A stretch of 39,504 nucleotides of DNA from a virus: positions 1 to 39,504 of IMG/VR virus record IMGVR_UViG_3300021197_000260, one strand, 5' to 3'. The position numbers were made by a program, and so were the translations under genes. The notes under the pieces were generated by a model. That model worked only from the letters and a program-made list of their open reading frames with translations. It made no database searches and was not told where the DNA came from. Within the stretch, counting starts at the first letter, position 1. Every line of letters starts with the position of its first letter. Positions 29,788-38,738 of this stretch are shown one piece after another.

Positions 29788-31515
29788 ATGACATACAATC
29801 CTAGACAAACATTTGAAGCGGGTCGTGGTAGTATATATAGCAGTTACAAACCGCCAAGCAAGTCAAAACCAAAATCATCTAGAAATAGTATGACTTTTGA
29901 ACCCGGTCGTGGTAGTATATATGACACTTACAAGCCACCAAAGAAGTCAAAACCAAAGCCACCTAATAGAAACACTGGAGGTTATGACCCAGTAGGTGGT
30001 GGTTCTATAGATGATCCGGGATATAAAGGTCCAGGTTTAGGTTCTAATCCAAATACTGGTAACGATAATGATGACTCATCATCACAGGATACTTTTATAG
30101 ATACACTAATGAAAAAAGTAAAGTCATCGTTTAACTTTGCTGGTGGAACATCTCAAAACGATGAACCAGTAGACCCAGACCCAGTTGCTGTATATAGTGC
30201 TGATAGGTTTTTAGCAAGCGTTATACCAGTTGGATATGAGAACCCTAATCCTATGAGATCTTCTGCAGAAATAGTAGGAGATATTGATACAATGCTTGAT
30301 AGGAGTAAAGACAAAGGTTACTACCAATACTCAACAGAGGCAGGTAGTCGTTACGATGAGGTTCCAGCAGCTAGTGCTAACAAGAACTTAGAGGTAAACA
30401 AAACTAAAAGTGCTGTTGAAAGATTTCTAAAAGATGTTATAGCTCCAGACTCTAAAGAGTATAAGATAAAAAAGAATGACACGCTATCATCTATTGCTCT
30501 ACGAGAAGGTATTACTGTAGCAGATCTTGTTAAGGTTAATGGTATAAAAGATAAGGATAGAATATACACAGACGAAACTCTTATTATACCTGAGTCTAAA
30601 GATATGCAAAAAGTAAAAGACTTTGTTAATAGTATAGATCCTGATGCAGAGTTCTATCAGTCAGGTGTACCTATGGATCAAAGAGAGTTTCCACCAGAAG
30701 ATACATCTGAATTGAATAACCCACAGACTCAACAAGGCTTGATGTCTACTACTTCTGATATACCAGAGGTTACTGTCACTGAGCTTGATCCTGTAGTGGG
30801 GGGTTATGATGATGGTCCTTTAAAAGATTTAGGTTTGATGTCACCACCTAGACCTCAACCTGTAGATGCTGTAACTGCTGCAAAGAAAGACTTAACAAAT
30901 AAGTTTTATGATGATATAGGTACACATGGTGAAACTGATCATGGTGATACACCTGTGCAAACTAATGACGAAGGTGCTGATGCGGATGATTTAGACGTTG
31001 GGTATGGTCATAAGCTAAAACAATCTGAAAAAGATTCTGGTATGATTCACGGTATAAAGTTTAAAAATGAAGATGGTACATACATACCTTTGACTGAAGT
31101 ACAGAAAAGAGAAATACTTAAAAAAGACTTTGAAGTAGAAACAAACCTAGCACGTACTGTTCAAAACGGTTGGGATAGTAAGTTAGAAACAAAAGGTTCT
31201 TCTTGGGATCAGTTAGACTTTAAATATCAAAATGCATTATCTTCGTTAGCCTTTAACGTAGGTGGGGGTTTGGCAGGAGATGATTGGGATAGAGTTTTAG
31301 ACGCAGCTATTGCAGAAGATCCTAAAGCTTTTGCCACAGAGATGAGAAGAACAAGAGATGTAAAGCAAGCAGACGGAACTATTAAAAAAGTCAAAGATGA
31401 AGCAATGGATAACCGTGTAGCTAAAGAGTTGTATTACTCAGGAATAATAGATAAGCAATCTGAAGTCGAAGATGAATTACCAGAAGCTACTGTTAGGTCA
31501 GGAGTACCTCAGTAA
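29788..31515 (+). CDS. Virion peptidoglycan hydrolase with LysM and lysozyme-like domains (575 aa)
   Basis: The N-terminus has two tandem 34-residue repeats (TFEAGRGSIYSSYKPP and TFEPGRGSIYDTYKPP, each followed by KSKPK). Residues 224-269 form a LysM domain (EYKIKKNDTLSSIALREGITVADLVKVNG in pieces) that binds peptidoglycan. Residues about 375-555 resemble GH24/T4-type lysozyme: LDVGYGHKL corresponds to the T.GYGH motif, and QNALSSLAFNVGGG to the later conserved helix. The Thr of the usual TxGYGH is replaced (LDVGYGH), and a catalytic Glu is not obvious, so activity is uncertain. It most likely opens the cell wall during DNA entry or lysis. TAATG coupling to the holin-like gene supports the latter. 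Confidence 0.75.
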   Translation: MTYNPRQTFEAGRGSIYSSYKPPSKSKPKSSRNSMTFEPGRGSIYDTYKPPKKSKPKPPNRNTGGYDPVGGGSIDDPGYKGPGLGSNPNTGNDNDDSSSQDTFIDTLMKKVKSSFNFAGGTSQNDEPVDPDPVAVYSADRFLASVIPVGYENPNPMRSSAEIVGDIDTMLDRSKDKGYYQYSTEAGSRYDEVPAASANKNLEVNKTKSAVERFLKDVIAPDSKEYKIKKNDTLSSIALREGITVADLVKVNGIKDKDRIYTDETLIIPESKDMQKVKDFVNSIDPDAEFYQSGVPMDQREFPPEDTSELNNPQTQQGLMSTTSDIPEVTVTELDPVVGGYDDGPLKDLGLMSPPRPQPVDAVTAAKKDLTNKFYDDIGTHGETDHGDTPVQTNDEGADADDLDVGYGHKLKQSEKDSGMIHGIKFKNEDGTYIPLTEVQKREILKKDFEVETNLARTVQNGWDSKLETKGSSWDQLDFKYQNALSSLAFNVGGGLAGDDWDRVLDAAIAEDPKAFATEMRRTRDVKQADGTIKKVKDEAMDNRVAKELYYSGIIDKQSEVEDELPEATVRSGVPQ

Positions 31516-31937
31516 TGTTCGGACTACCACTAGAACTTATAACAATGCTTTTCTCTACCGTACTAGGTGGAGTTATGTCTTTAATAGGACAGAATGCTAA
31601 GAATAAAGCTGAACAACAAAAGGCTTTAATAGGTGCAGTCAACGAAGCCAGAGAGCATGGCAGTAAAGATATACACTTTGCATGGACACGTAGGATCATA
31701 GCTTTATCTGCAGTCTTTGCTATTATTGTCTTGCCAAAGATGGTAGCTGTGTGGTATCCTGACGTAAGCGTTATCGTAGGTTACACAGAAGTACATGGTG
31801 GTTTATTTAACTGGCTATTTGGTGGTGACGGTACAGTACAATGGCAAGCTGCACGAGGTTTCGTTATCACACCACTAGATACACACATCGTATCAGCTAT
31901 CGTAGGCTTATACTTTGGAGCAGGATTTACTAAATAG
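31515..31937 (+). CDS. Holin-like membrane protein (140 aa)
   Basis: Three hydrophobic helices (about 5-24, 61-83 and 121-137), with a charged lysine-rich segment between the first and second (QNAKNKAEQQKALIGAV, then GSKDIHFAWTRRI) are visible. This matches 3-TM phage holins of marine phages, which form membrane lesions for endolysin release. Start at ATG 31515 in a TAATG junction with the lysozyme-like gene. Confidence 0.7.
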   Translation: MFGLPLELITMLFSTVLGGVMSLIGQNAKNKAEQQKALIGAVNEAREHGSKDIHFAWTRRIIALSAVFAIIVLPKMVAVWYPDVSVIVGYTEVHGGLFNWLFGGDGTVQWQAARGFVITPLDTHIVSAIVGLYFGAGFTK

Positions 31938-31946
31938 GATAATAAC

Positions 31947-32477
31947 ATGGCAATAGCAGGACCATTCGACAGACCAGTTCCAGGTGAGTCTTTAACAGAT
32001 GAACCTAAGAATAACCCTTGGGAGCAACCTCCTGAGATGGACACCATTGAAGAAGTTACAAAGTACTACATAAATAGTTTGGCTAATCAAGAAGTACTAG
32101 ATGATCTAGCTGCAATGTGTCAGGTAGGCTCACCTCTAAAGCCTATTGTACAGAGCATCACAACATCAGGTCAGATGAGAGGACTACACACAGTAGACAA
32201 CAGCTTACTTGTAGCTCCAATCATACATGAGTTCTTAAAGCAAGCCATACAGTCTATGGGTATTGATGTAGACGATGATGGTACAGATCCACAGGCAGAA
32301 GCAGAAGCTTCAGAAATGAGGCGCTTTCAAATGTTAGCTGCAAAGTATTTAGAAGATGAACCAGATGCTGCAGATCCCGGAAAGCAACTACTACAAGAAA
32401 TAGTAGATGAGACAGAAGAAGCTGAAGTAGGTGACACACCAGAAGAAAAGCCACAAGGCTTAATGGCAAAGGGTTAA
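31947..32477 (+). CDS. Conserved virion-associated protein, acidic (176 aa)
   Basis: A soluble acidic protein with a proline-rich N-terminus (GPFDRPVPGESLTDEPKNNPWEQPPEM) followed by helices (EEVTKYYINSLANQEVLDDLAAM; VAPIIHEFLKQAIQSMGI) and an E/D-rich C-terminus. NPWEQPP-containing proteins recur next to ejection proteins in marine podoviruses. It may be a chaperone or adaptor for the neighbouring large internal proteins (inference). Confidence 0.65.
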   Translation: MAIAGPFDRPVPGESLTDEPKNNPWEQPPEMDTIEEVTKYYINSLANQEVLDDLAAMCQVGSPLKPIVQSITTSGQMRGLHTVDNSLLVAPIIHEFLKQAIQSMGIDVDDDGTDPQAEAEASEMRRFQMLAAKYLEDEPDAADPGKQLLQEIVDETEEAEVGDTPEEKPQGLMAKG

Positions 32478-32481
32478 TATA

Positions 32482-34080
32482 ATGGGATTAGATTGGAAAA
32501 TGTTTGCTGCTGATTTCCTCACAGAAGTAACTGAGGATATTGAAGATAGACAGACAGAAGCTAAAACATATGAGAAAGAACAAAAGGCTGCTGCTGAACG
32601 TAATGGACAACTCATACAACAACGAGACTTGAAAGCAAGAAAAGCCGCAGGTCTAGGCAAACAAGCAAGAGCTTTAGGAGCATCACCTGCACAAGTTAGA
32701 ACAGCTATGTCATCTGGTATATCAGGAATAGCTGATCTCTACAGTAAACTACAGGCTGCAGCTAATACCCAAGGCATTAAAACTCTGGGTGTAGATGACG
32801 TTGATGCTCTTATAAACATGCCAAACCTAGCTACAGTAAATCAAGAGTTAGTAGATATGCCCTTAGAAGAGTTTGCTAAACGTACCTATGGCGTACAACC
32901 TCTTACAACAACAACTAAACCTGATACTAAAGAAGCCAGTATGCTTGCCAGTATGTTTGGTTATGATGCTAAACAACGTGCAGAAAAAAGACTTTCAGAT
33001 ACAGACTTTGGAGGAGGTTTATCTGTAGCTGATATAAATGCACTCTCACGTCAGTCTGAGTATAGATCATTGATTGACGATGCTACTATGACGTTCACTG
33101 AAGTAGATTACTTTACATCAGATAAATCTTTAACATTTAGTAAAACGTTAAGTAAAACCTTGTCAGATGCTGTAGAGGGAGATGAGGCTGAAGCTTACAT
33201 AAAAGGTAAAGTACGAACAGCAGGTAACTCTTCAATGAGTACATCTGAGCTTAAAGAAGCCAGAGATAAAGCAGCCAAGAATGCTCGTGATTTTCTAAAA
33301 ACTAATGCAGCTAAAATGTTAATAGATCAATATGCAGAAACTTATTACAAAGGTGGCTTCTTTGATAATAGGCTTGTAAGAAATCAGATAGAAGCTGCTA
33401 TGGGTACAGGATATTTAAACGAATTATTAGATATGTATGATCAAGTTCCAGATACTCAGGAAGATAGTGATCAAGATACTAGCACTACTTCTTCAACAAC
33501 TTCATCAGAGGTAAATCTAGAGAAACCTATTAAGGTTGAACAAACTCTCAGAAAACCAGACCCTGAAGCAGACGATTCAACAGAAGCTGCTTCACCTTTG
33601 ACAGATGAAGGTAAGGCTATAGTAGAGCAAGCACTGTCTGGACAACTTATACAAGGATACACGGCTGAGTTCACACGTGAGCAGTGGGATAACATGTCTC
33701 GTAAAGAAAGAAAAGATAATGGTTTACCTGAATCAAGATTAGGTATTGTAGGTTTTGACTTCAAAGATGATATAGATGAGATGTTAGAGAAACCTCTACG
33801 TAACTTAAACATCAAACGTAACCTAGATCCAGACAAAGAATATAAGATAAAAATAAAAGGTAAAGGAACGTACACAGTTACAGGAAACCAACTTTCAACT
33901 ATGGATGATGCAGCATTTACAATGCCGTATAAACCTTCTATTGAAATAACTGAGTATAAGGAAGGGGATAGCAAGGCTAAAAAAATAACCCAAAGAATAC
34001 TAGAGCGTTATCAACGTGACTTTAAAGAAGAAATACAAGAAGAAAAAGATTCCTTGGGGCCAACCAATCCTAATATGTAG
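32482..34080 (+). CDS. Internal virion/ejection protein (532 aa)
   Basis: Begins four bases after the preceding stop. It is largely helical: an N-terminal coiled coil (EVTEDIEDRQTEAKTYEKEQKAAAER in pieces), an Ala-rich core, a Ser/Thr/Asp-rich linker (about 330-350) and a charged C-terminal domain with a beta-type element (KEYKIKIKGKGTYTVTGN). No enzyme motif. Its position between the acidic adaptor and the 1168-aa protein fits a podovirus inner-core component. Confidence 0.65.
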   Translation: MGLDWKMFAADFLTEVTEDIEDRQTEAKTYEKEQKAAAERNGQLIQQRDLKARKAAGLGKQARALGASPAQVRTAMSSGISGIADLYSKLQAAANTQGIKTLGVDDVDALINMPNLATVNQELVDMPLEEFAKRTYGVQPLTTTTKPDTKEASMLASMFGYDAKQRAEKRLSDTDFGGGLSVADINALSRQSEYRSLIDDATMTFTEVDYFTSDKSLTFSKTLSKTLSDAVEGDEAEAYIKGKVRTAGNSSMSTSELKEARDKAAKNARDFLKTNAAKMLIDQYAETYYKGGFFDNRLVRNQIEAAMGTGYLNELLDMYDQVPDTQEDSDQDTSTTSSTTSSEVNLEKPIKVEQTLRKPDPEADDSTEAASPLTDEGKAIVEQALSGQLIQGYTAEFTREQWDNMSRKERKDNGLPESRLGIVGFDFKDDIDEMLEKPLRNLNIKRNLDPDKEYKIKIKGKGTYTVTGNQLSTMDDAAFTMPYKPSIEITEYKEGDSKAKKITQRILERYQRDFKEEIQEEKDSLGPTNPNM

Positions 34081-34090
34081 GTGAATAATA

Positions 34091-37000
34091 ATGGACTACT
34101 ATGAGTTACTAAAGTGGGATCAGGAAACAGGCTTTGATAATAAAGTTACTCCTGAAGAAATAATAGATGATGATGATGATTTTATTCTTGATTCAAATGC
34201 TACCCTTAAAAAAGATGACCTAAAGAAGTATCAATTCTTAAACCCTATTCGTGACTACATGGTAGAGCGTAAGGGTGTTGACTACGCAGATTTAAGTGCA
34301 GATGAAGTTGTAGAAGATTTCGTTGATCATATGCGTTACTTCAATGCTAACACTGTATCGACTGCAGGTGAGGTTCGCTTCATAGGTAAAGCAGATGATG
34401 TACGCAAAGAGAAAGCTAGAAAAGCATATGAGATATATGATCAACTAGGTAATGTGTTTGTCAATGATGGTGTTATGGGTGCAGTTGGTGGTATAAAAGA
34501 CTACGTATTTGCTGCAGCTACGGACCCTACAAACTATTTAGGTTTGATCACAGGTGGCATAGGACGTATGGGTGCTGCTGGTGTATCCTTAACAGGTAAA
34601 AAAGTAGTAACTGCTGCAGTACGTCAAGCAGGTAAAGAAGCATTACAGAGTGGTGCTACAAAAGCAGCAGCAAAAGAAGCAGCAGAACGTGCAGGTATAG
34701 AAGCGGCACGTAGAGCAATACATCAAGGCTATACCACAAAGCAGGGTGGTAGATTAGCAGGAGAGGTATCAGAACGTGTGGCTTCAGAAGGACGCAGAGT
34801 ACTAGCTAGAGAAGCTATGGAAAAGAAACAGAGAGATTTACTTGCATCTGGTCCTGGAATTAAACTAACAATAAAAGGTAAAGAAATACTATCAGGTAAA
34901 AGTGCGTTAAAACAAACTATAGTATTAGATGCTGGGGCTGCTGTGTTACAAGACGTAATGGCACAAAAGACTATGATGGCAGCAGGAGCGCAGGAAGAAT
35001 ATAGTGCTTTACAGACAGGCTTTTCATCCTTACTTGGTGGTGTGGCAGGTGCTGCACAGCTAGGCTTTGGTAAGTTTCGTGGTGCATCAGGTTTTGATGA
35101 CACAGGTGATCCACTAGAAAAACTTTCTAATAATGTTATTAAAGAAATGTCTCCTATCTTTACAGGCAAACAAGCTAAAGAAGCTAGTGGTGTAATGCTT
35201 AAAGAGATAGAAGCTTGGAATGCCAAGGTAGAACGTGGTGGAGATTTCACAGCAGATTCTATGCCAGCAGAACTAATTAAAAATATTATGTTAGGTTCTG
35301 ATAATAAGAGTGGCCTAGCTAAAGTATTTAAAGATTCAGGTTACAAGATAGGACGCGAAAAGCATATCTCTGATGTGATGACAAACGTAGCTAGGTTCTT
35401 ACCAGATGAAGAACTTGCTCGTATCAACAAAGAGATGCAGAAGTATACAGGCATACAGATAGGTGAGCTAACTGAAGACAGGACTGCTATAGGAGACTTA
35501 ATAGCTAAAAGAATAAATGAAGCAGGTAAAACTCTTAACGTTATGTCTCAGGTTCGTAAGACATTAGACGCAGGTATTATTGCATCTAGTGATAAACTTA
35601 CTAGAACACTTGATGAAGTAGAAGCTAAAGAAGCTATAGGTAAAGAGTTACGTAATGCTGAGAAGTCTGATAAGTTTCGTTATGGTCAGTCTGTATGGAA
35701 ACGTCTACTTGTTTCATCTCCTGCTACCACAGCAATCAACGTTGCAGGTTTTGCACAGTTCTACGTAGGTCAAACTATGGCTGACTTGTTTAACTCTACA
35801 GCACTAATGACAAAAGGACTAGGACAGTTAGCAGTAAACAGACAAGGTGCAGCAGAATCATTTAGACAGGCTGCAGCATTACGACATATACAAGCTCAAA
35901 AAATGCGTAACCTTCTTGATCCTTATACTACGCACGACACATACATGAAGTTCCTAGATGATAATGAAGATGTAAAAAAGACTTTGTTTGAAACTATGGC
36001 AGGTGGTATAGAAGCTAATGCAGATCGCTATGGTATAGACCCTGCTAACCCAGTGTTCAGAAACGTAGAAGCTATGGCTAATGCTGCAAGTAAAGTTACT
36101 GGTGTGCGTATACAGGATAGCTTCACTAAGTCTCAGATGTTTATGACAGAGCTTGACAAGTATCTACGTTTAGAGAAAGGTATTACATTAAAAAAAGCTA
36201 TGCAAATGGAAGAGAATATAATTGATGAAGTAGCTTTGCAGGGTGCGCTTGATGGTACATTGAAGTCTGTGTTTGCCAAGGACTACACAACTAAGGGAAC
36301 ACCAGAGCTACTAAGAACCACAGCCAAGTTTGTAGAAACAATATCTAACACACCTGTGCTAGGTACTATCTTACCATTTGGTAGGTTCTTTAATAACGTT
36401 GTGGCTACTAGCTATCAATGGTCCTTCCTTGCATACCCAGAAGCATTCGTTAAGTTTGCAAGTAGAACTTTTAGAAGAGAAGGAACAGATGTTACGGAAG
36501 GTGAGATTTTTGCTCGTGCAACTGTGGGTACTGCAGCCCTTGCTTTGTCTATGCAATACGACACAGAAAGACGTGAGAAAGGTCTTGGTGTTTATGACGT
36601 AGACGTAGGCGGTGGTACTATTGTTGATGCAAAGAATACATTCCCCTTCTCAGTATTTCTAGCAGCAGGACGTATACTTAACATGAAGCGTAATGGTGAG
36701 GAAGTACCAAGAGAGTTACTACAAGAGATGGGTACTCAAATAGGTGTAGGTCAGCTTGCTCGTGATGCACAGTTTGGTAATGACATAAACAATCTACTAG
36801 ATACTTTTATTAATGCTGATGGTGCATCTCGTGGTGCTTCTATTGACGCTCTATATAAAGTAACAGGTAACTTTGCAGCAGGTTTTACTAGACCACTAGA
36901 CGCAGTAAATAAAACTATAGGCTTTGCTATGGGTACGGATAGTGCTAAAGATGTACGTCAAGCTGATGGTGCAAATGTCTTTACACAGACTTCTACTAAA

Positions 37001-37597
37001 TACATTGATAATATATTAGAAGCATTCATTGATAAGACAGACTCTATAACAGGCGAAGATTTGCAGGTAGCATCAAGAGAGGGTGATGTGTATGACGCTA
37101 ATCCTTTTGCTAGGATCTTTGGTATAACTGTTAAACGAGGACGTACAGCTACAGAAAAAGCATACTCTATGTCTGAGATGTTTCCTTGGACTGCATCAGA
37201 AAGAACTAAGATACCTGCCTATGATAAAGCATTCAATGGTTTTATAGCTCCTATCTTAGAGCAGCAGACTAGTATACTAATAGAGACACCTGAGTTTAAA
37301 CAAGCAGGGCTTGCTGGAAGACGTAAGATGCTGAAGACTGTACTATCAGATACTAAGAAGTATATACGTGATGAAATGGAAAGTGGTTACTTGGGAGGCG
37401 AACCTGAGAGACTAAGGTTAGCAGCTAAAGCAAGTAGAAAAGGTACTAAAGAAATAAGGAGAGAGGCTCTAAAGCTTATGAAAGAGCAGTATGGAATAGA
37501 GGCAACACTAGAAGACCTAGACTATACTGAGCTAGATATATTTATGGAATACGTAGATTATCTGGAAGACATATATGAGGAAGCAGCAGACATCTAA
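34091..37597 (+). CDS. Large internal virion/ejection protein (1168 aa)
   Basis: The largest core-type protein and the last gene of the rightward unit. The N-terminus is acidic; residues about 130-330 are Ala/Lys-rich helices with hydrophobic stretches (GAVGGIKDYVFAAATDPTNYLG; FSSLLGGVAGAAQLGFG). The middle (about 530-760) contains RLLVSSPATTAINVAGFAQFYVG and LPFGRFFNNVVATSYQWSFL, features reminiscent of the LPD38-like large polyvalent-protein domain in phage ejection proteins. Two membrane-active segments there suggest it could form part of a DNA-translocation channel through the envelope, as gp16-type proteins do (inference). A terminator follows within seven bases. Confidence 0.7.
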   Translation: MDYYELLKWDQETGFDNKVTPEEIIDDDDDFILDSNATLKKDDLKKYQFLNPIRDYMVERKGVDYADLSADEVVEDFVDHMRYFNANTVSTAGEVRFIGKADDVRKEKARKAYEIYDQLGNVFVNDGVMGAVGGIKDYVFAAATDPTNYLGLITGGIGRMGAAGVSLTGKKVVTAAVRQAGKEALQSGATKAAAKEAAERAGIEAARRAIHQGYTTKQGGRLAGEVSERVASEGRRVLAREAMEKKQRDLLASGPGIKLTIKGKEILSGKSALKQTIVLDAGAAVLQDVMAQKTMMAAGAQEEYSALQTGFSSLLGGVAGAAQLGFGKFRGASGFDDTGDPLEKLSNNVIKEMSPIFTGKQAKEASGVMLKEIEAWNAKVERGGDFTADSMPAELIKNIMLGSDNKSGLAKVFKDSGYKIGREKHISDVMTNVARFLPDEELARINKEMQKYTGIQIGELTEDRTAIGDLIAKRINEAGKTLNVMSQVRKTLDAGIIASSDKLTRTLDEVEAKEAIGKELRNAEKSDKFRYGQSVWKRLLVSSPATTAINVAGFAQFYVGQTMADLFNSTALMTKGLGQLAVNRQGAAESFRQAAALRHIQAQKMRNLLDPYTTHDTYMKFLDDNEDVKKTLFETMAGGIEANADRYGIDPANPVFRNVEAMANAASKVTGVRIQDSFTKSQMFMTELDKYLRLEKGITLKKAMQMEENIIDEVALQGALDGTLKSVFAKDYTTKGTPELLRTTAKFVETISNTPVLGTILPFGRFFNNVVATSYQWSFLAYPEAFVKFASRTFRREGTDVTEGEIFARATVGTAALALSMQYDTERREKGLGVYDVDVGGGTIVDAKNTFPFSVFLAAGRILNMKRNGEEVPRELLQEMGTQIGVGQLARDAQFGNDINNLLDTFINADGASRGASIDALYKVTGNFAAGFTRPLDAVNKTIGFAMGTDSAKDVRQADGANVFTQTSTKYIDNILEAFIDKTDSITGEDLQVASREGDVYDANPFARIFGITVKRGRTATEKAYSMSEMFPWTASERTKIPAYDKAFNGFIAPILEQQTSILIETPEFKQAGLAGRRKMLKTVLSDTKKYIRDEMESGYLGGEPERLRLAAKASRKGTKEIRREALKLMKEQYGIEATLEDLDYTELDIFMEYVDYLEDIYEEAADI

Positions 37598-37600
37598 AAG

Positions 37601-37626
37601 AAGGGGCCGCATTTAGCGGCCCTTTT
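37601..37626. terminator. Bidirectional intrinsic terminator between converging units
   Basis: GGGCCGC (37604-37610), loop ATTTA, GCGGCCC (37616-37622), flanked by AAAAGAA on the left and TTTTC on the right, so both strands have a GC-rich stem followed by a T-run. It lies between the rightward stop at 37597 and the leftward stop at 37626. Confidence 0.9.
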
Positions 37627-37823
37627 CATTTGGTTATGTAGCTATGTCCTGCCCACATCTTACACTCAAGAAGTTTATCTCTAGCCTTCTTGCGTTGGTC
37701 ATTGTCATCAAGATTATCTAACAAGAAACTATCTACTACTTGTATAGCTTCTCTCAAGTCCTTCTTAAACTTCTCACGTTTAGACTCTATATAATCTGTA
37801 GCTTCACGCTCTAGCTTCTGCAT
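37626..37823 (-). CDS. Acb2/Tad1-like small protein, candidate cyclic-nucleotide sponge (65 aa)
   Basis: A 65-residue helical protein. The C-terminal half reads FLLDNLDDNDQRKKARDKLLECKMWAGHSYI in pieces, matching the Acb2/Tad1 hook pattern of a hydrophobic helix, a short turn with Arg, then A..KL.E..MWA...I. Acb2/Tad1 proteins of phages sequester signalling cyclic (oligo)nucleotides and thereby block CBASS or Thoeris defence. Here the N-terminal helix (residues 1-25) is charged. Its ATG lies inside the 3' end of the GIY-YIG gene (20-base overlap), so the two are co-translated. Recognition is from motif memory; a short helical protein could match by chance. Confidence 0.55.
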   Translation of the reverse strand: MQKLEREATDYIESKREKFKKDLREAIQVVDSFLLDNLDDNDQRKKARDKLLECKMWAGHSYITK

Positions 37824-38409
37824 AAGTAAATAGATCCTGTGTGGCAGATTGTTTCTGCTCTTGTTTTGCTACTAGTTTTTTAGGTAGACTGTCTAATATA
37901 TTTTTAGCAGTATCTTTGTCTATCTTAAACCACTCTGCGTTGGTTTCTTTAGCCACAAGTTTTGCTTTTTCGTGAGCAGCAGCTTCGTATTTACGCATAT
38001 GAGAAACATTTACGTGGTGTATTAACTCATAAGATCTATAAGGATCACCAGTATTAAACTGTGACAGTCTCTTGTGGGGGTTCTCTGCCATTCCTATCTT
38101 TATCCAAATAAAGCCATCTTCGTTAAAAGCTTTATTAGTTATTGCATAGATAGAACCTTCCGTAGTAGATGAAGACTCTGACGTAACATTAAGTAATCCA
38201 TCAATGTTTTTGTAGTTTCCAGGTTTTAAAATATTATAAAGTGGGTGACCCCTTGGTAGATACTTACCATCTTTATATATATTCTTAGCGTTGTTTCTAG
38301 GATTACTTCTTTGATTACGTTCCTTCTGTATTTCAGAACTATTATTAGGGTCAGAGTATTTACGTTTACCTGTTCTAGGATTTATTTCTAAGTCTTTTAA
38401 TAAAGTCAT
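37804..38409 (-). CDS. T5orf172/GIY-YIG-like nuclease-fold protein (201 aa)
   Basis: ATG at 38409 with a perfect AGGAGG about eight bases upstream. Residues 1-80 are polar and basic (GKRKYSDPNNSSEIQKERNQR, then GHPLYNILKPGNY). Residues about 85-175 carry the T5orf172/MUG113-type fold: GSIYAITN (in place of GIY-YIG), IWIKIGMAENPHKRLSQFNTGDP, a YEAAAHEKAKL helix and EWFKID. The family is related to GIY-YIG nucleases, and phage members act as homing-type or defence-related nucleases. The conserved Arg (KRL) and Glu (YEAAAHE) are present, so activity is possible. Confidence 0.75.
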   Translation of the reverse strand: MTLLKDLEINPRTGKRKYSDPNNSSEIQKERNQRSNPRNNAKNIYKDGKYLPRGHPLYNILKPGNYKNIDGLLNVTSESSSTTEGSIYAITNKAFNEDGFIWIKIGMAENPHKRLSQFNTGDPYRSYELIHHVNVSHMRKYEAAAHEKAKLVAKETNAEWFKIDKDTAKNILDSLPKKLVAKQEQKQSATQDLFTYAEARA

Positions 38410-38410
38410 T

Positions 38411-38608
38411 CTATACCTCCTGTGGTATTTGAGTACACCATACCCAGTATTTTGCTTCCCACATATACTCAGGTCTAGTAGCCTCCAATACTTTGCTACG
38501 TTCAGTCGCAGCCACGTTACATTTTTCTATACTCTCATATAAAATATTATCACTCATAATCATTGGCTCTTTATTAAATATAAAGAGTGCTACTAATACC
38601 CAAGCCAT
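38411..38608 (-). CDS. Small protein with hydrophobic N-terminus (65 aa)
   Basis: The N-terminus MAWVLVALFIF resembles a short membrane or signal segment, followed by a soluble part with two cysteines (KCN and VWCTQ) and aromatic residues (YMWEAKYWVWC). Similar short proteins exist in marine phages near replication genes. ATG at 38608, four bases after the stop of the next upstream gene, so they are co-translated. Function unknown. Confidence 0.6.
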   Translation of the reverse strand: MAWVLVALFIFNKEPMIMSDNILYESIEKCNVAATERSKVLEATRPEYMWEAKYWVWCTQIPQEV

Positions 38609-38611
38609 ATA

Positions 38612-38728
38612 CTATTCCTTTGCTTCGTAATACTGTTCAACTTTATCGTTGACCCAAGGTTCAAGATACTTCTCTGTTACACTGAATGTCGCAAAGAAAA
38701 CTATTATTGCTGTTGCTACTACTTCCAT
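38612..38728 (-). CDS. Small membrane peptide (38 aa)
   Basis: ATG at 38728 with AAGGAAG eight bases upstream. Sequence begins MEVVATAIIVFFATFSV, one membrane helix, followed by an acidic/aromatic tail (EKYLEPWVNDKVEQYYEAKE). It sits in the 10-130 base window between the ribonucleotide reductase stop and the next small gene, in the same strand and tight spacing. Likely a real single-pass membrane peptide. Function unknown. Confidence 0.6.
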   Translation of the reverse strand: MEVVATAIIVFFATFSVTEKYLEPWVNDKVEQYYEAKE

Positions 38729-38738
38729 ATTATCTTCC

